DNA from: Betaproteobacteria bacterium
GTDB taxonomy: Bacteria; Pseudomonadota; Gammaproteobacteria; Burkholderiales; SG8-41
Length of the DNA: 44,868 nucleotides
NCBI GenBank assembly: GCA_016192825.1
Contig: JACPTK010000042.1
Coordinates: 1 to 44,868 of the forward strand
Direction: 5' to 3'
How positions within the stretch are numbered: the first letter of the stretch is position 1; each line of letters opens with the position of its first letter. The position numbers and the translations under genes are program-made. This document shows positions 6,838 through 16,078 of this stretch, in pieces. Below the pieces are notes generated by a model. The model did no database searches and was not told the DNA's origin. It worked only from the letters and a program-made list of their open reading frames with translations.

Positions 6838-8150
6838 CACCAGCAGATCCCCTCGTACACCCCCGCCACGCTGCGCGCCTCGGAGACGCGCACCAGGTCG
6901 ACGATGCTCTGCGAGCCGCGCAGGCGCTTCGGCACGTCGCGAAATTCCGGCGCGGCATTGCCGATGACGAGGGTGCCCGCGTGATCGAGAACCTCGTCGA
7001 TGCTGGAAACCATCAGCCGCGAGATGTGCGGGACGTGGTTGAGGATGTAATCCCGGTTCGCCCCGTGGATGCGCGCGAGATTGACATTGCTGTCGTAAAT
7101 CCGCAGATCGAATCCCTTGCCGATCAGGCGCTCGGTCAGTTCCACCACCGGGCTCTCGCGCAGGTCGTCGGTGCCCGCCTTGAAGGAAAAGCCGAGCACG
7201 CCGACCTTCGTGTTTCCCGCCTCGATCACCGCCTGCAGCGCGCGCTCGACCTGCAGCGCGTTGCTCGGCAGGATCGAGCCGAGGATCGGCAGCTCGACGT
7301 CGAGCATCTTGGCGCGGTAGAGCAGCGCGCGCAGGTCCTTGGGCAGGCACGAGCCGCCGAAGGCAAAGCCCGGCTTGAGATAGTACGGCGAGAGGTTGAG
7401 CTTGGTGTCCTGGCAGAAGATGTCCATCACGCGGTGGCTGTCGACCTCCAGCCCCTTGCACAGGTTGCCGATCTCGTTGGCAAAGCCCACCTTGAGGGCA
7501 TGCCATGCGTTGTCCGCGTACTTGACCATCTCGGCGGTTTCGATGTCGGTGCGGATGAGCGGTGCCGTGATCCGACCGTATAGGTTCGCCAGCAGGTCTC
7601 CGCTCGCCCGGTTGAGTTCGCCGATGACGGTCTTGGGCGGGTTGTAGTAGTCGTGAACAGCGGTGCCTTCGCGCAGAAACTCCGGATTGATGCACACGCC
7701 GAACTCGGCGCCCGCGCGCTTGCCGGAACTCGCCTCCAGCGTCGGTATCACCACCTCGCGCATGGTCCCGGGAAGCATGGTGCTGCGGACCACCACGACT
7801 GGCGCACCGTGATGTTGGCGCAGTGCCGCGCCGATCTGCTCGCACACGCGGCGCACGTACTTCAGCTCGATGTCACCATTGGCGCGGCTCGGCGTGCCCA
7901 CGCACACCAGGCACAGGTCCGGGTGGCGCACCGCGGCGGCGACGTCCAGCGTCGCGCGCAGGCGCCCGGCCGCGACCTGCTGCGCGATGATCCCGCCGAC
8001 GTCCTTTTCGATGACCGGCGTGCGGCCGGCGTTGATGAGATCGACCTTGGTCCGCTCCGTGTCGACGCCGGTGACCTCATGCCCTTCCCGGGCCAGGCAG
8101 GCGGCGGCAACGGTCCCGACGTAACCCAGGCCTAAGACGCCGATTTTCAT
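6837..8150 (-). CDS. algD: GDP-mannose 6-dehydrogenase-like nucleotide sugar dehydrogenase
   Basis: Predicted to oxidise GDP-mannose to GDP-mannuronate with two NAD+, the committed step toward mannuronate-containing polymers such as alginate. The 437-residue protein has all three domains: N-terminal NAD-binding GLGYVGT (residues 7-13) with a VDTERTKVDLIN continuation, the central VVRSTMLPGT and NPEFLREGTA motifs, the catalytic cysteine in FGGSCLPKDLRAL (near residue 268), and the C-terminal FSFKAGTDDLRESPVVELTERLIGKG. It matches my memory of Pseudomonas AlgD across its length, including the last residues EGICW, better than UDP-glucose dehydrogenases. It starts at an ATG just after a GGGGA string and is followed directly by the methyltransferase. 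The GDP-mannose supply gene is at 34.5 kb. A UDP-sugar specificity cannot be excluded from sequence alone. Confidence 0.85.
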   Translation of the reverse strand: MKIGVLGLGYVGTVAAACLAREGHEVTGVDTERTKVDLINAGRTPVIEKDVGGIIAQQVAAGRLRATLDVAAAVRHPDLCLVCVGTPSRANGDIELKYVRRVCEQIGAALRQHHGAPVVVVRSTMLPGTMREVVIPTLEASSGKRAGAEFGVCINPEFLREGTAVHDYYNPPKTVIGELNRASGDLLANLYGRITAPLIRTDIETAEMVKYADNAWHALKVGFANEIGNLCKGLEVDSHRVMDIFCQDTKLNLSPYYLKPGFAFGGSCLPKDLRALLYRAKMLDVELPILGSILPSNALQVERALQAVIEAGNTKVGVLGFSFKAGTDDLRESPVVELTERLIGKGFDLRIYDSNVNLARIHGANRDYILNHVPHISRLMVSSIDEVLDHAGTLVIGNAAPEFRDVPKRLRGSQSIVDLVRVSEARSVAGVYEGICW

Positions 8151-8218
8151 TCCCCAAGGATGAGGCGGTTTGTTGACGCCCGTTCTACTTAATGAACGCC
8201 GCGCCTAGTCCGGTCGGA

Positions 8219-10402
8219 TCAGCACCGGATTTCACTGCGCAATATGCCCTCTTCCGCCAGCCGGCCGCGCCACGAAATGGTCGCGGCCGGCTGCTTTTCG
8301 TCGAACTTCCTCGACACCCAACCGAGTATCGGGGACACGCTGCCGAAATGAACGCGGCTGGAAGCGTTCGCCGATTGCGGGAGAGTCAGGGTAACCGCCC
8401 GGTCCCCGTGACTGACCCGGTAGCCGTCCGGGACGGCCTCGACGCGGCATCGCTCGCTGCAATGAAAAAACAGCTCGATGTCGTGCGCGCCCGACATCTG
8501 CAGGCAGTCCTCGACGATCACCCGCCGCTCCCGCTTCTCAAGGCTGATCCGCCGCCGGTGCATCACCGGGTCGGGCAGGCGCGCGTAGCCGTCGTGCCAG
8601 CCCTCGAAGATGTCGCGCTCGGCCGACGGACGCCACAGGCTGCAGCCCGCGTTCGCCTTCCTCACCCACATGAAATTCCCCCCGGACCGCGACTGATCCG
8701 CGCCATCGACGCGCACGGTGTTGTGGGCGGCGGTGCCGCGGAAGTACTGGCGCCACGGCCCCTGCGTGTGGTACGCGTAGGTTCCCGGATCAATGAAAAA
8801 CTCCCTCCCCCCGACCGAAAGCGTGAACGCGAGGGCGTCGGCGTGGCCGTGGGCGGCGATGGACTGATAGCCGAGGGGGCCGGCATCGGCAATCAACCGG
8901 ATCTCGTTCCCGGTCTCGAAGTCGCAGCCGAGGATGTAATAGCCGCCGGCCGGAAAGGCGCGCCGCACCGGCAGCGGGGCGCCGGCGCCAGCGAGCTGCC
9001 GGAACGCGGCATCGGCGCCCTCGCCGATGAGCCAGCGCGTCTTGTCGTCGAGCCCGCCGGACTTCGCCGCGAAGTCGCGGCGGTGAAACAGGATCGCGCC
9101 GGTCGCGAGCAGCGAGCGGTAACGGCAATGCTCCAGGCCCCGCGCCAGCCCGACGACGAGACCGTCGTCCGAGTCTCCGAACATGGGGACGTTGCCGCCC
9201 GCGTCCATGATCGACGCCAGATACTCCAGCATCGCCTCGATGCGCGACTGGTACGCCGCCGAAAACCGGTGCCCGTTCGCCCTGCCGGCGAGGAGGGAGA
9301 GCAGCAGGAAGTCGAGCACGAACTGCTGGTAGCACACCGCCTGCTCGCGGTTGACGCCGTCCGTGGCGTTCTGCAGCAGGGCCTCGCGTTCGAGAATCGC
9401 CTTGGATTTCGCGAGCCAGGTGCGCGCGTGCGGCCAGCAGGGCCACGCGAGAGCCGCGATGAACACGCCCGCCGCCTCGCCGATGAGATGATTGTTCGCC
9501 GAGGAAAACAGCGAAAAGTGGCCGTGCACGAACTGCGCGTGCTGAAAGACCGACTTGAGCCACCGTTGCCTGAAGCGCGCGCCGCCGGCGGCGTCGAACA
9601 GCGGCGAGGACGCGCCGCCGAGAAGTTGCCACGCCGTGGACCAATTGATCAGCCGCAACGCCGCCTCGAGCGCGCTCGACCAGTTGGGTCCCATCCGATA
9701 CGGGCAGGCGGCGAACCAGCTCTCCAGGTGCTCGCGGATCACCCCGGAATAGCGCGCGTCACCGCTCAGGGCGCAGGCCTGCGCTAGCGTGACGATGTGC
9801 AGATGCCGGTTGATCTCCCACAGGTACTTGATGTCTCCCACCAGACGCGGATTACGGTAGTCGAGCAACTTGCCGAAAGCGAGCGGCGCGTCCACGCCGG
9901 TCCTGGGGTCGCGGTTCCAGCGCGGGGGCGAGCCCAGCTCGACACCCTGCAGGGCAAACACGTCAAACCTGCCGGCGGCAATGCGATCGGCTGCCGCCAG
10001 GCAATTCGCCGCGTCCACCGTCGTTGCAACGTGTATCCAGGGGCGGCAGGCGCGCGCGGGATCCGGGGGCGGGACGTTGTCGGATCCGCGCAGCCCCCAG
10101 CGCTCCGCACGCAGCGCCAGCGCGCGCTGCGCGCGATGGCGGATTTCTTCCGGCGTCATGCAGCGCAGCCGGTTGACGTACCACAGGACCTGTTTCATCA
10201 CGCTTGCGGGGCGCGCGCTCAGCGGCCGCCAGCCAGCCTGGGCAGCGTCAAGTTCGTGCAAGTTTCCGACCCCCGGCGGCATTTCGTCGCCCTGCCGGCC
10301 GTTCGGTTGCCCGGCAATGACGTGGGCGCGGTTACGGTCCACCCGACTTCCCGACCAGGGTCGGGCCGCCCTGGAATAATTCGGCGGGCGGTCCCTCATC
10401 AT
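8219..10402 (-). CDS. Heparinase II/III family protein (alginate lyase-like)
   Basis: Likely a polysaccharide lyase that cleaves uronic-acid-containing chains by beta-elimination. The N-terminal alpha-helical toroid starts at MKQVLWYVNRLRCMTPEEI and continues through WEINRHLHIVTLAQACALSGD and SSANNHLIGEAAGVFIAAL (an Asn-His pair typical of the active site). The C-terminal beta-sheet domain has AHGHADALAFTLSVGGREFFIDPGTYAYH and GTAAHNTVRVDGADQS, the hallmark of heparinase II/III proteins. No signal peptide is obvious, so it may act inside or be exported by other means. The longest form starts at 10402, where its ATG overlaps the upstream stop (ATGA), but family similarity begins only at residue 69 (ATG 10198), an equally likely start. 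In EPS loci such lyases are thought to trim or free polymer; its pairing with the AlgD-like gene fits a mannuronate polymer. Confidence 0.85.
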   Translation of the reverse strand: MMRDRPPNYSRAARPWSGSRVDRNRAHVIAGQPNGRQGDEMPPGVGNLHELDAAQAGWRPLSARPASVMKQVLWYVNRLRCMTPEEIRHRAQRALALRAERWGLRGSDNVPPPDPARACRPWIHVATTVDAANCLAAADRIAAGRFDVFALQGVELGSPPRWNRDPRTGVDAPLAFGKLLDYRNPRLVGDIKYLWEINRHLHIVTLAQACALSGDARYSGVIREHLESWFAACPYRMGPNWSSALEAALRLINWSTAWQLLGGASSPLFDAAGGARFRQRWLKSVFQHAQFVHGHFSLFSSANNHLIGEAAGVFIAALAWPCWPHARTWLAKSKAILEREALLQNATDGVNREQAVCYQQFVLDFLLLSLLAGRANGHRFSAAYQSRIEAMLEYLASIMDAGGNVPMFGDSDDGLVVGLARGLEHCRYRSLLATGAILFHRRDFAAKSGGLDDKTRWLIGEGADAAFRQLAGAGAPLPVRRAFPAGGYYILGCDFETGNEIRLIADAGPLGYQSIAAHGHADALAFTLSVGGREFFIDPGTYAYHTQGPWRQYFRGTAAHNTVRVDGADQSRSGGNFMWVRKANAGCSLWRPSAERDIFEGWHDGYARLPDPVMHRRRISLEKRERRVIVEDCLQMSGAHDIELFFHCSERCRVEAVPDGYRVSHGDRAVTLTLPQSANASSRVHFGSVSPILGWVSRKFDEKQPAATISWRGRLAEEGILRSEIRC

Positions 10403-11586
10403 GCCGCTTCGCGCAGGCGCCTCGCGGGCGCGTTCTGCCGCCCGCCGGCGCCGGCCGCCAATCCGAAGCCGGCATAGATTTCTTCCAATTGCGCGACCAC
10501 GCGGTCGGCGGCACAGTGGAGCCGCACCGTTTCACGCGCAGCCTGCGCCATCCGCTTGCCGAGCTCCGGATCGTGCATCAGCCTGCGCAGCAGCCGCTCG
10601 AGCCCGGCGGTATCGCCGGGCTCGAAAAGATACCCGTTGACGCCATCGGTCACGACATCGGGAATGCCGCCCACCCCGGTCGCAACGACCGGCAGGCCCT
10701 CCGCCATCGCTTCGAGCATGCTCATCGGCAGCCCTTCGGCGTAGGAAGGCAGGACATAGACCGCGGCGAGGCGCATCAATGATTGCTTCTCAGCTGGCCC
10801 CACCCACCCGGGAAAGCTCACCGCGTCCTCGATTCCGAGGCGTTCGGCGTGCCGCGCGACGGACCCGATATCCCCGTCACCGGCGCAGACGAGCCGGATG
10901 TCCGGAATCGCCGCCCGCAGCGAGGCAATGGTATCGAGCAAGTCGAAGATTCCCTTGCCGCGTTCGAGGCGTCCGAGAAACAACACGATGTTCCTGCGGC
11001 GCTTCGCGGGCCGCTCCTCGACCGATGGGACCGGGTTGGGGATGCAAACGATCCGCTGGTTTTTCGTGACCGTGGCGATCCAGTCCCGCCAGCGGTCGGA
11101 CAGGACGATCACGCACGCCGCCCGGTCGAGGAAAAAGCGGATGATCCGGCGCCTCACCGCGCCGCATTCCGCCTCGTAGAACCGCGCGAACCCGCCGCCG
11201 TGCAGATGAAAGATGACCGGGCAGCGCGCGAGCATTCCGATCGTCATGAAAACCGACTTGCGCCAGAAACTCGCGCGCGAGGCGCCGTGCACGTGCATGA
11301 CCACGCGGCGGTGCCTGGCAAGCAGCAGCATGAGCATGCCGAGTTCCCTGGCGGCTCTCAGCAGCTTGCGCAGCACACCGCCGTCGCAGTGCGTCGGCAG
11401 GTAGTCGATCGGCCAGCGCTCGAACAGGCCTTGCGCCCGGTAGGCGTTGACGACGGCGGCGATGCCGCCCCGCGTCTCGAACGCGGTGCCCAGCATCACG
11501 AGGCGCTGGTACCGTGCTGCGGCAGCCGCGAGGCCCTGCATGACCGATGGCGACGATCGTCCGGGATCAGGGTTCAGACGTTGCAT
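10399..11586 (-). CDS. Glycosyltransferase family 4/1
   Basis: A 395-residue GT-B glycosyltransferase acting on the cytoplasmic face of the inner membrane. The acceptor domain begins near residue 30 (MLGTAFETRGGIAAVVNAYRAQGLFERW) with VVMHVHGASRASFWRKS and CPVIFHLHGGGFARFY. The donor domain begins around residue 198 with NIVLFLGRLERGKGIFDLLDTIA and has the GT4 E-x7-E signature in YVLPSYAEGLPMSMLEAMAEGLPVV followed by ATGVGGIPDVV. Donor and acceptor sugars cannot be read from sequence. It overlaps the end of the CapK-like gene by 13 bases and the start of the lyase frame by 4, so the three are one transcript. Length and motifs are normal and no defect is seen. Confidence 0.85.
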   Translation of the reverse strand: MQRLNPDPGRSSPSVMQGLAAAAARYQRLVMLGTAFETRGGIAAVVNAYRAQGLFERWPIDYLPTHCDGGVLRKLLRAARELGMLMLLLARHRRVVMHVHGASRASFWRKSVFMTIGMLARCPVIFHLHGGGFARFYEAECGAVRRRIIRFFLDRAACVIVLSDRWRDWIATVTKNQRIVCIPNPVPSVEERPAKRRRNIVLFLGRLERGKGIFDLLDTIASLRAAIPDIRLVCAGDGDIGSVARHAERLGIEDAVSFPGWVGPAEKQSLMRLAAVYVLPSYAEGLPMSMLEAMAEGLPVVATGVGGIPDVVTDGVNGYLFEPGDTAGLERLLRRLMHDPELGKRMAQAARETVRLHCAADRVVAQLEEIYAGFGLAAGAGGRQNAPARRLREAA

Positions 11587-12938
11587 ATCACGCCCTTCAA
11601 CTTGCCGTTCCCGGTCCGGAGAACCGCGTCGACCAGCCGGATTTCCAGGCCGATTTCGTCTCCCAGGCGGTGGCGGGCATTGTTCAGCAGCGTTTCCCGC
11701 GTGCGCTCGTCGAACGCGGTGGACGGCACGACCAGGAGCGTCACCGCATCGAGGCGATCCTGACGGATCTGCGCCTCGAGCACGCCTTCCACGCCCTTGA
11801 AGATATGGTCGAGACGGCCGACCGAGCGTCCGCCCGGGAGCTTGACCGGGTCATCGACGCGGCCGCTGACTTGCTCGATCAGCGGGAACGACCGCCCGCA
11901 GGCGCAACGCTGCCCCTCGGGCGCGGGGCGCACGAAATCCCCGCAACGGTAGCGGATGAGCGGCATCGACCGATTGTGGAAACCGGTTCCCACCAGCTCG
12001 AACAGTCCGTTATCGGCCGGCAGCAGCTCCACAAAGGAATAATCGGACAGGAGGTGATAGCGGCCGTGCTCGCAGGTGCCGATGGCGGCGACGCGCTCGG
12101 CCTGGCCGTACCAGTCGAATACACGGCAGCCGAAGGCGCGCTCGATCTCGCGGCGCCGCGTGTCCGGAAGCGTCTCGGAGGAGGTCACGATGCCGCGCAG
12201 CGAGCGCCCGCGGTAACGAGCCCCGGCGTCCGACATCCAGCCGGCGAGGAAACCGATGGAGGACGGATAGGCCTGGATCACCACGGGATCGAACCGGGCA
12301 AGCGCGGCGACGTAGGCGGGCGCCGCCGCGTCGGACAGGTGGTAGGAGGAAAACATCAGCATGTTCTCGGCCCGGTTCAGGCGCCAGTACGGCGGCTTTT
12401 CCTGGGTCGCGGGGACGATCATGTCGCCGCGCATCCACGCCCGCCGCTCTCCGCGGCGCAGGCCCGCCCAGGCGAGCTGCCGCCAGATAAACGCGTTTTC
12501 CCGATTGATCGCGGACAAATCCTGATAGAGCGTGAGCGGCGTGCCCGTGGTGCCGCTGGTGCTGCCCGCAAACAGCGGCCCCCGTTTCCGCTCCGAGAGG
12601 AACGACTTGCCGCCTTCGCGCACGTCCGCCTTGGTGATCAGGGGCAGGTTCTCGATGGGTGCCGGAAATTCCGGTTCCTCGAAATCCAGGCCAAGCGCCC
12701 GGTACCGTTCCCGATAGTAAGGCACGTTGCGTGCCGCGGACTCGATGATTCTCCGCAGTTGACGGGACTGGAATTCGCGCAATTCCTGCGCCGACCACCA
12801 CTGGCTGTCCTCAATTCGCGCGGCGACCTCCTCGAACGCGCGGCCTTCCCGCATCAGGCCGCGCAGCGAGGACTTGGCCGCGATCAGCAACTCCTGCGCC
12901 CCGATCGGGCTGTGGCGATAGGCGAAGGAACTGAACAT
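11574..12938 (-). CDS. Phenylacetate-CoA ligase / CapK-like adenylating enzyme
   Basis: A 454-residue member of the AMP-forming ligase superfamily of the kind called CapK in capsule loci. The ATP-binding loop AGSTSGTTGTPLTLY lies near residue 128. Other signatures are VIQAYPSSIGFLAGWM, the adenine-pocket region VFDWYGQAERVAAIGTCEHGRYH, and RYRCGDFVRPAPEGQRCACGRSFP with a Cys pair. The short C-terminal domain ends with GNGKLKGVICNV. Proteins of this type in polysaccharide operons are suspected to activate an acyl group for modifying the glycan, but a substrate is not established. It lies nine bases downstream of the Ig-like protein's stop and overlaps the next gene, so it is in the same operon. 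Confidence 0.8.
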   Translation of the reverse strand: MFSSFAYRHSPIGAQELLIAAKSSLRGLMREGRAFEEVAARIEDSQWWSAQELREFQSRQLRRIIESAARNVPYYRERYRALGLDFEEPEFPAPIENLPLITKADVREGGKSFLSERKRGPLFAGSTSGTTGTPLTLYQDLSAINRENAFIWRQLAWAGLRRGERRAWMRGDMIVPATQEKPPYWRLNRAENMLMFSSYHLSDAAAPAYVAALARFDPVVIQAYPSSIGFLAGWMSDAGARYRGRSLRGIVTSSETLPDTRRREIERAFGCRVFDWYGQAERVAAIGTCEHGRYHLLSDYSFVELLPADNGLFELVGTGFHNRSMPLIRYRCGDFVRPAPEGQRCACGRSFPLIEQVSGRVDDPVKLPGGRSVGRLDHIFKGVEGVLEAQIRQDRLDAVTLLVVPSTAFDERTRETLLNNARHRLGDEIGLEIRLVDAVLRTGNGKLKGVICNV

Positions 12939-12947
12939 GGCGGCGCT

Positions 12948-14801
12948 TCACGGGGCGACATCGAAGGCATCCACCACCACGTAGTTGTTGGTGGAGGCCG
13001 GGTTCCTGCGCCCGGTCGCCTCGATCACCAGCGTGTGCGTCCCCGGCGCGAGCCCCGATATCGTGTAGGCCGTGGACTGGTAGCCCTCGGCGCCCGGCGC
13101 GTAGGTGTCCACCTCGGCGACAAACGTGCCGTCCAGGTACACATTGGCGATGCCGGTGCGCGCGGCGCGGAAGCCCACCCAGCGTACTTCCGTGCCGCTG
13201 AACGTAAAGCTCGCGCGCGAGCCCGCCGTGCCCGAGACCGAGGCGGTGCCCTCGCTCCAGGTGCGGTTGCGGTTGCCGTGCGTCCAGGTGCCGCTGTAGC
13301 TGACCGCGGGATCGGTCTCCTGGCTGCGCACGCCCGGCGCGGTCACGTCGAAGGCATCGACGATGACGCGCGCGGCGCTCGAGGACGGATGCCGCAAGCC
13401 AGTCGCCTCCACGGTGAGCGTGTGCGTGCCGTCGGCAAGCCCGCTCGCCGTGTATACCGCATCCTGCACTTGGTGCGTGGGCGAGTACAGATCGATCTCG
13501 GCGGCGAAGGCGCCGTCCAGGTAGACGCGCGCCATGCCGGCGTCGGGCCCGCGGTAGCCGCGCCAGGCGGCCGAGGTGCCGCGGAACGTGAGCGTGGCCT
13601 GCGCGCCCGCGGACTCGGTGACCTTTGCGTTGCCCGCGCTCCAGGCGATGCCCGAGTTCTCCGCCGCCCAAGCGCCGCTGAAGGCGGCCTCGGGACCCGT
13701 TTCCTGCAGGTGGGACACTGCCGGCGCGGGCAGGTCGAAGGCGTCCACCTGAATCACCCCGGACACGGCTTCCGGGTTTTTGAGCCCGGTCACCTCGATC
13801 GTCAGCGTATGGTTTCCGTCGGTGAGACCGTTGACCGTAATGATGGGAGCGCGCACTTCGTCCGTCCGGGCAAACAGATCGACCTCGGACACGAACGCGC
13901 CGTCCACGAATACGCGCGCGATGCCGCTGCGGCCGCTTCGGTAGCCGACCCATGTGACCGAGGTTCCGGTGAAGCTGAAGGTGGCCTGCGCGCCGGGCAC
14001 CGTGGTCTCGACCGCCGCGCCGCCGCTCCAGGCGAACCAGCCCGCATTCGACTGTCCCCAGCCCAGGCTGTAGCTCACCGACGGGTCGGATTCCTCGTAG
14101 CGCTGCACCGCGGGCGGGGAAGGAGAATTATTGGATACCGTGACCGTGACCGGCTCGGAGGTCGTGCGGTTGCCGGCGGCATCGCGCGCTACCGCGGTGA
14201 GGGTATGGGTACCATTGGCCGCGGCGGTCGTATCCCAGGAGGCGGCGTACGGCGCGGCCGTGTCTTCCGCGCCGCCGTTGACGCCATCCAGCTGGAACTC
14301 GACTCCGGCGACGCCGACGTCGTCGGAAGCGCTGGCTGTGACAGTGATCGTTCCGGAGACGGTGGCTCCGCTCGCGGGCGAGGTGACGGCGACCGTCGGT
14401 GGGGTGGTGTCTGCGGAAGCATTGGACACCGTGACGTTGACCGGCGCGGAGGTGGTGCGGTTGCCCGCCGCATCGCGCGCGATCGCCGTCAAAGTGTACG
14501 GTCCGTCCGGGACCGTGGTCGTGTCCGCGTTGCGCGAGTAAGGCGCAATGTTGTCCTCGGTGCCGAGGTTGACGCCGTTGTATTTGAACTGAACGCCGAC
14601 CACGCCGACGTTGTCGGAGGCCTGCGCGGTCACGGTGATCGTGCCGGAAACGGTGGCGCCGTTCGCGGGTGAGGTTATCGCAACCGTCGGCGGGGTCAAG
14701 TCAACGATGGGTATTTGCGCCAGAGCCCGGAGCGGAATCCAGGCCAGGCTGAGCGTCAGCACACAAGCCGCTGTACCTACACCATTCACGATTTTCAGCA
14801 T
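12948..14801 (-). CDS. Secreted protein with two Ig-like domains and three 125-residue repeats
   Basis: A 617-residue exported protein. Residues 1-29 form a signal peptide ending in ALA. Two bacterial Ig-like domains follow (about 37-126 and 132-224), each starting PPTVAITSP or PPTVAVTSP and ending GNRTTS(A/E)PV. Three homologous modules of about 125 residues cover 233-357, 361-486 and 490-615. Each has an SYSxxW or AFSGAW opening, a W-x-G-(Y/F)-R turn, G(I/M)A-x-V-(Y/F)-(V/L)DG, a VDxY/F strand and a final HTL-x-(I/V)-E-x-TG with VDAFD. That pattern resembles beta-sandwich carbohydrate-binding or adhesion modules, though I do not recognise a named family. There is no PEP-CTERM or LPXTG anchor. 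AGGGGG seven bases before the ATG supports the start. It may bind the polymer outside the cell; this is inference. Confidence 0.75.
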   Translation of the reverse strand: MLKIVNGVGTAACVLTLSLAWIPLRALAQIPIVDLTPPTVAITSPANGATVSGTITVTAQASDNVGVVGVQFKYNGVNLGTEDNIAPYSRNADTTTVPDGPYTLTAIARDAAGNRTTSAPVNVTVSNASADTTPPTVAVTSPASGATVSGTITVTASASDDVGVAGVEFQLDGVNGGAEDTAAPYAASWDTTAAANGTHTLTAVARDAAGNRTTSEPVTVTVSNNSPSPPAVQRYEESDPSVSYSLGWGQSNAGWFAWSGGAAVETTVPGAQATFSFTGTSVTWVGYRSGRSGIARVFVDGAFVSEVDLFARTDEVRAPIITVNGLTDGNHTLTIEVTGLKNPEAVSGVIQVDAFDLPAPAVSHLQETGPEAAFSGAWAAENSGIAWSAGNAKVTESAGAQATLTFRGTSAAWRGYRGPDAGMARVYLDGAFAAEIDLYSPTHQVQDAVYTASGLADGTHTLTVEATGLRHPSSSAARVIVDAFDVTAPGVRSQETDPAVSYSGTWTHGNRNRTWSEGTASVSGTAGSRASFTFSGTEVRWVGFRAARTGIANVYLDGTFVAEVDTYAPGAEGYQSTAYTISGLAPGTHTLVIEATGRRNPASTNNYVVVDAFDVAP

Positions 14802-14891
14802 GCATTGCCCCCTTTTGTCGAGCTTCGCGAGCGCCAGCGTGAATATAACCGTCGAATATTCAGAGACCGTGTCCGCGGCAAGCCGATGACG

Positions 14892-15971
14892 CTATGAGAG
14901 CGCGGCCTCGGGCACCGGTTCTCCGCCCTCGATCGAGCGCGGCGGCGCGAGTTTCGCGACATACCAGTCGATCGTCCGTTCCAGTCCCTGCCGTATCCTC
15001 CAGGCCGGCCGATAGCCGAGCAGGCGCCTGGCCTTGTCGATGTCGCCCAGCGAAAATGGCACGTCTCCGGCGCGAAATCCGCGGTAGATCGCGCGGAAAT
15101 CGCGCAAATGGGGATAGCGCGGCTCCAGCAACGAACGGATCGCCTCGAACAGCTCGTTGAGCGTGGTGGTCTCGTTCACCGCAATGTTGTAGACCTGGTT
15201 GACGGCGGCCGGATCGTCGACCAGGGCCGCCAGCAGATTCGCCTGGACCACGTTGTCCACGTAGCAGAAGTCCCGGGTCGTCGCGCCGTCGCCGTTGATG
15301 TAAACGGGCTCGTTGCGGATCATGCCGGCAATCCACGTCGGGATCACCGCGGCGTAGGCCCCGTTCGGGTCCTGGCGCGGACCGTACACGTTGAAGTAGC
15401 GCAGCCCGATCGTCCGGAAGCCGTAGCAGCGCGCGAAGATCCCGGCGTAGAGCTCGTTCACGTACTTGGTCACCGCATACGGCGACAGCGGCTGGCCGAT
15501 CTCGGACTCGATCTTCGCCCGTCCCGGATGATCGCCGTAAGTCGCGCTCGAGCCGGCGTAGACGAAGCGCGACAGGCCGGCGCCGTGGGCCGCCACCAGC
15601 ATGTTGAGAAAGCCGGTGGCGTTGCTGTCGTGGGCGGCGATCGGGTCCGTGATCGAGAGCGGCACGCTCCCGAGCGCCGCGTGATGCAGCGCGAATTCCG
15701 CCCCGCGGCACGCCTGGCGGCACGTATCGAGCGAGTGAATATCGCCCTCGATGAAGCGGAAGTTCCTCCACTGGCGGTCGGTGACGGCGTCCTTCACCTG
15801 CGCCAGGTTGCCGCGATTCCCCGAAGAAAAATTGTCCAGCCCGATGACGCGCTGCTCCAGCTTGAGGAGGTTTTCCAGGAGATGGGAGCCGATGAATCCG
15901 GCCACGCCCGTTACCGCCCAGGTGCGCGGTCTCGCCCGGATGCGCAGTTGCAGCTCTTCGTAGCTCGCCAT
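14892..15971 (-). CDS. UDP-N-acetylglucosamine 4-epimerase-like SDR (WbpP/TviC type)
   Basis: A 359-residue extended short-chain dehydrogenase that would interconvert UDP-GlcNAc (or its uronic acid) and UDP-GalNAc using bound NAD. The cofactor motif TGVAGFIGSHLLENLL is at residues 21-36, after the N-terminal helix MASYEELQLRIRARPRTW typical of WbpP-like enzymes. The catalytic Ser/Tyr/Lys set appears as AGSSATYGDHPG and SPYAVTKYVNELYA (YxxxK). It has GLRYFNVYGPRQDPNGAYAAVIP and INGDGATTRDFCYVDNVVQANLLAA, matching WbpP throughout. A far longer frame is open around it, but the homologous protein begins at the ATG at 15971. GlmS at 36.8 kb would feed the amino-sugar precursor. Gaps of 90 and 107 bases separate it from its neighbours, which run in the same direction. 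Confidence 0.85.
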   Translation of the reverse strand: MASYEELQLRIRARPRTWAVTGVAGFIGSHLLENLLKLEQRVIGLDNFSSGNRGNLAQVKDAVTDRQWRNFRFIEGDIHSLDTCRQACRGAEFALHHAALGSVPLSITDPIAAHDSNATGFLNMLVAAHGAGLSRFVYAGSSATYGDHPGRAKIESEIGQPLSPYAVTKYVNELYAGIFARCYGFRTIGLRYFNVYGPRQDPNGAYAAVIPTWIAGMIRNEPVYINGDGATTRDFCYVDNVVQANLLAALVDDPAAVNQVYNIAVNETTTLNELFEAIRSLLEPRYPHLRDFRAIYRGFRAGDVPFSLGDIDKARRLLGYRPAWRIRQGLERTIDWYVAKLAPPRSIEGGEPVPEAALS

Positions 15972-16078
15972 CCCCTGATTGTCGGATTTCACTGTGTCGT
16001 TTTGGCGCAGCCGCCATGGTCCGGTTGGACTGTCGCGGCGTTGGCAGCCGGGCCCGGCCCGGCACTGCAAGCGGGCCC

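Noticed and set aside
11547-14672. A 1041-codon open frame on the plus strand
   Set aside because: It lies antisense to the CapK-like and Ig-like genes, which have clear families; high-GC shadow.
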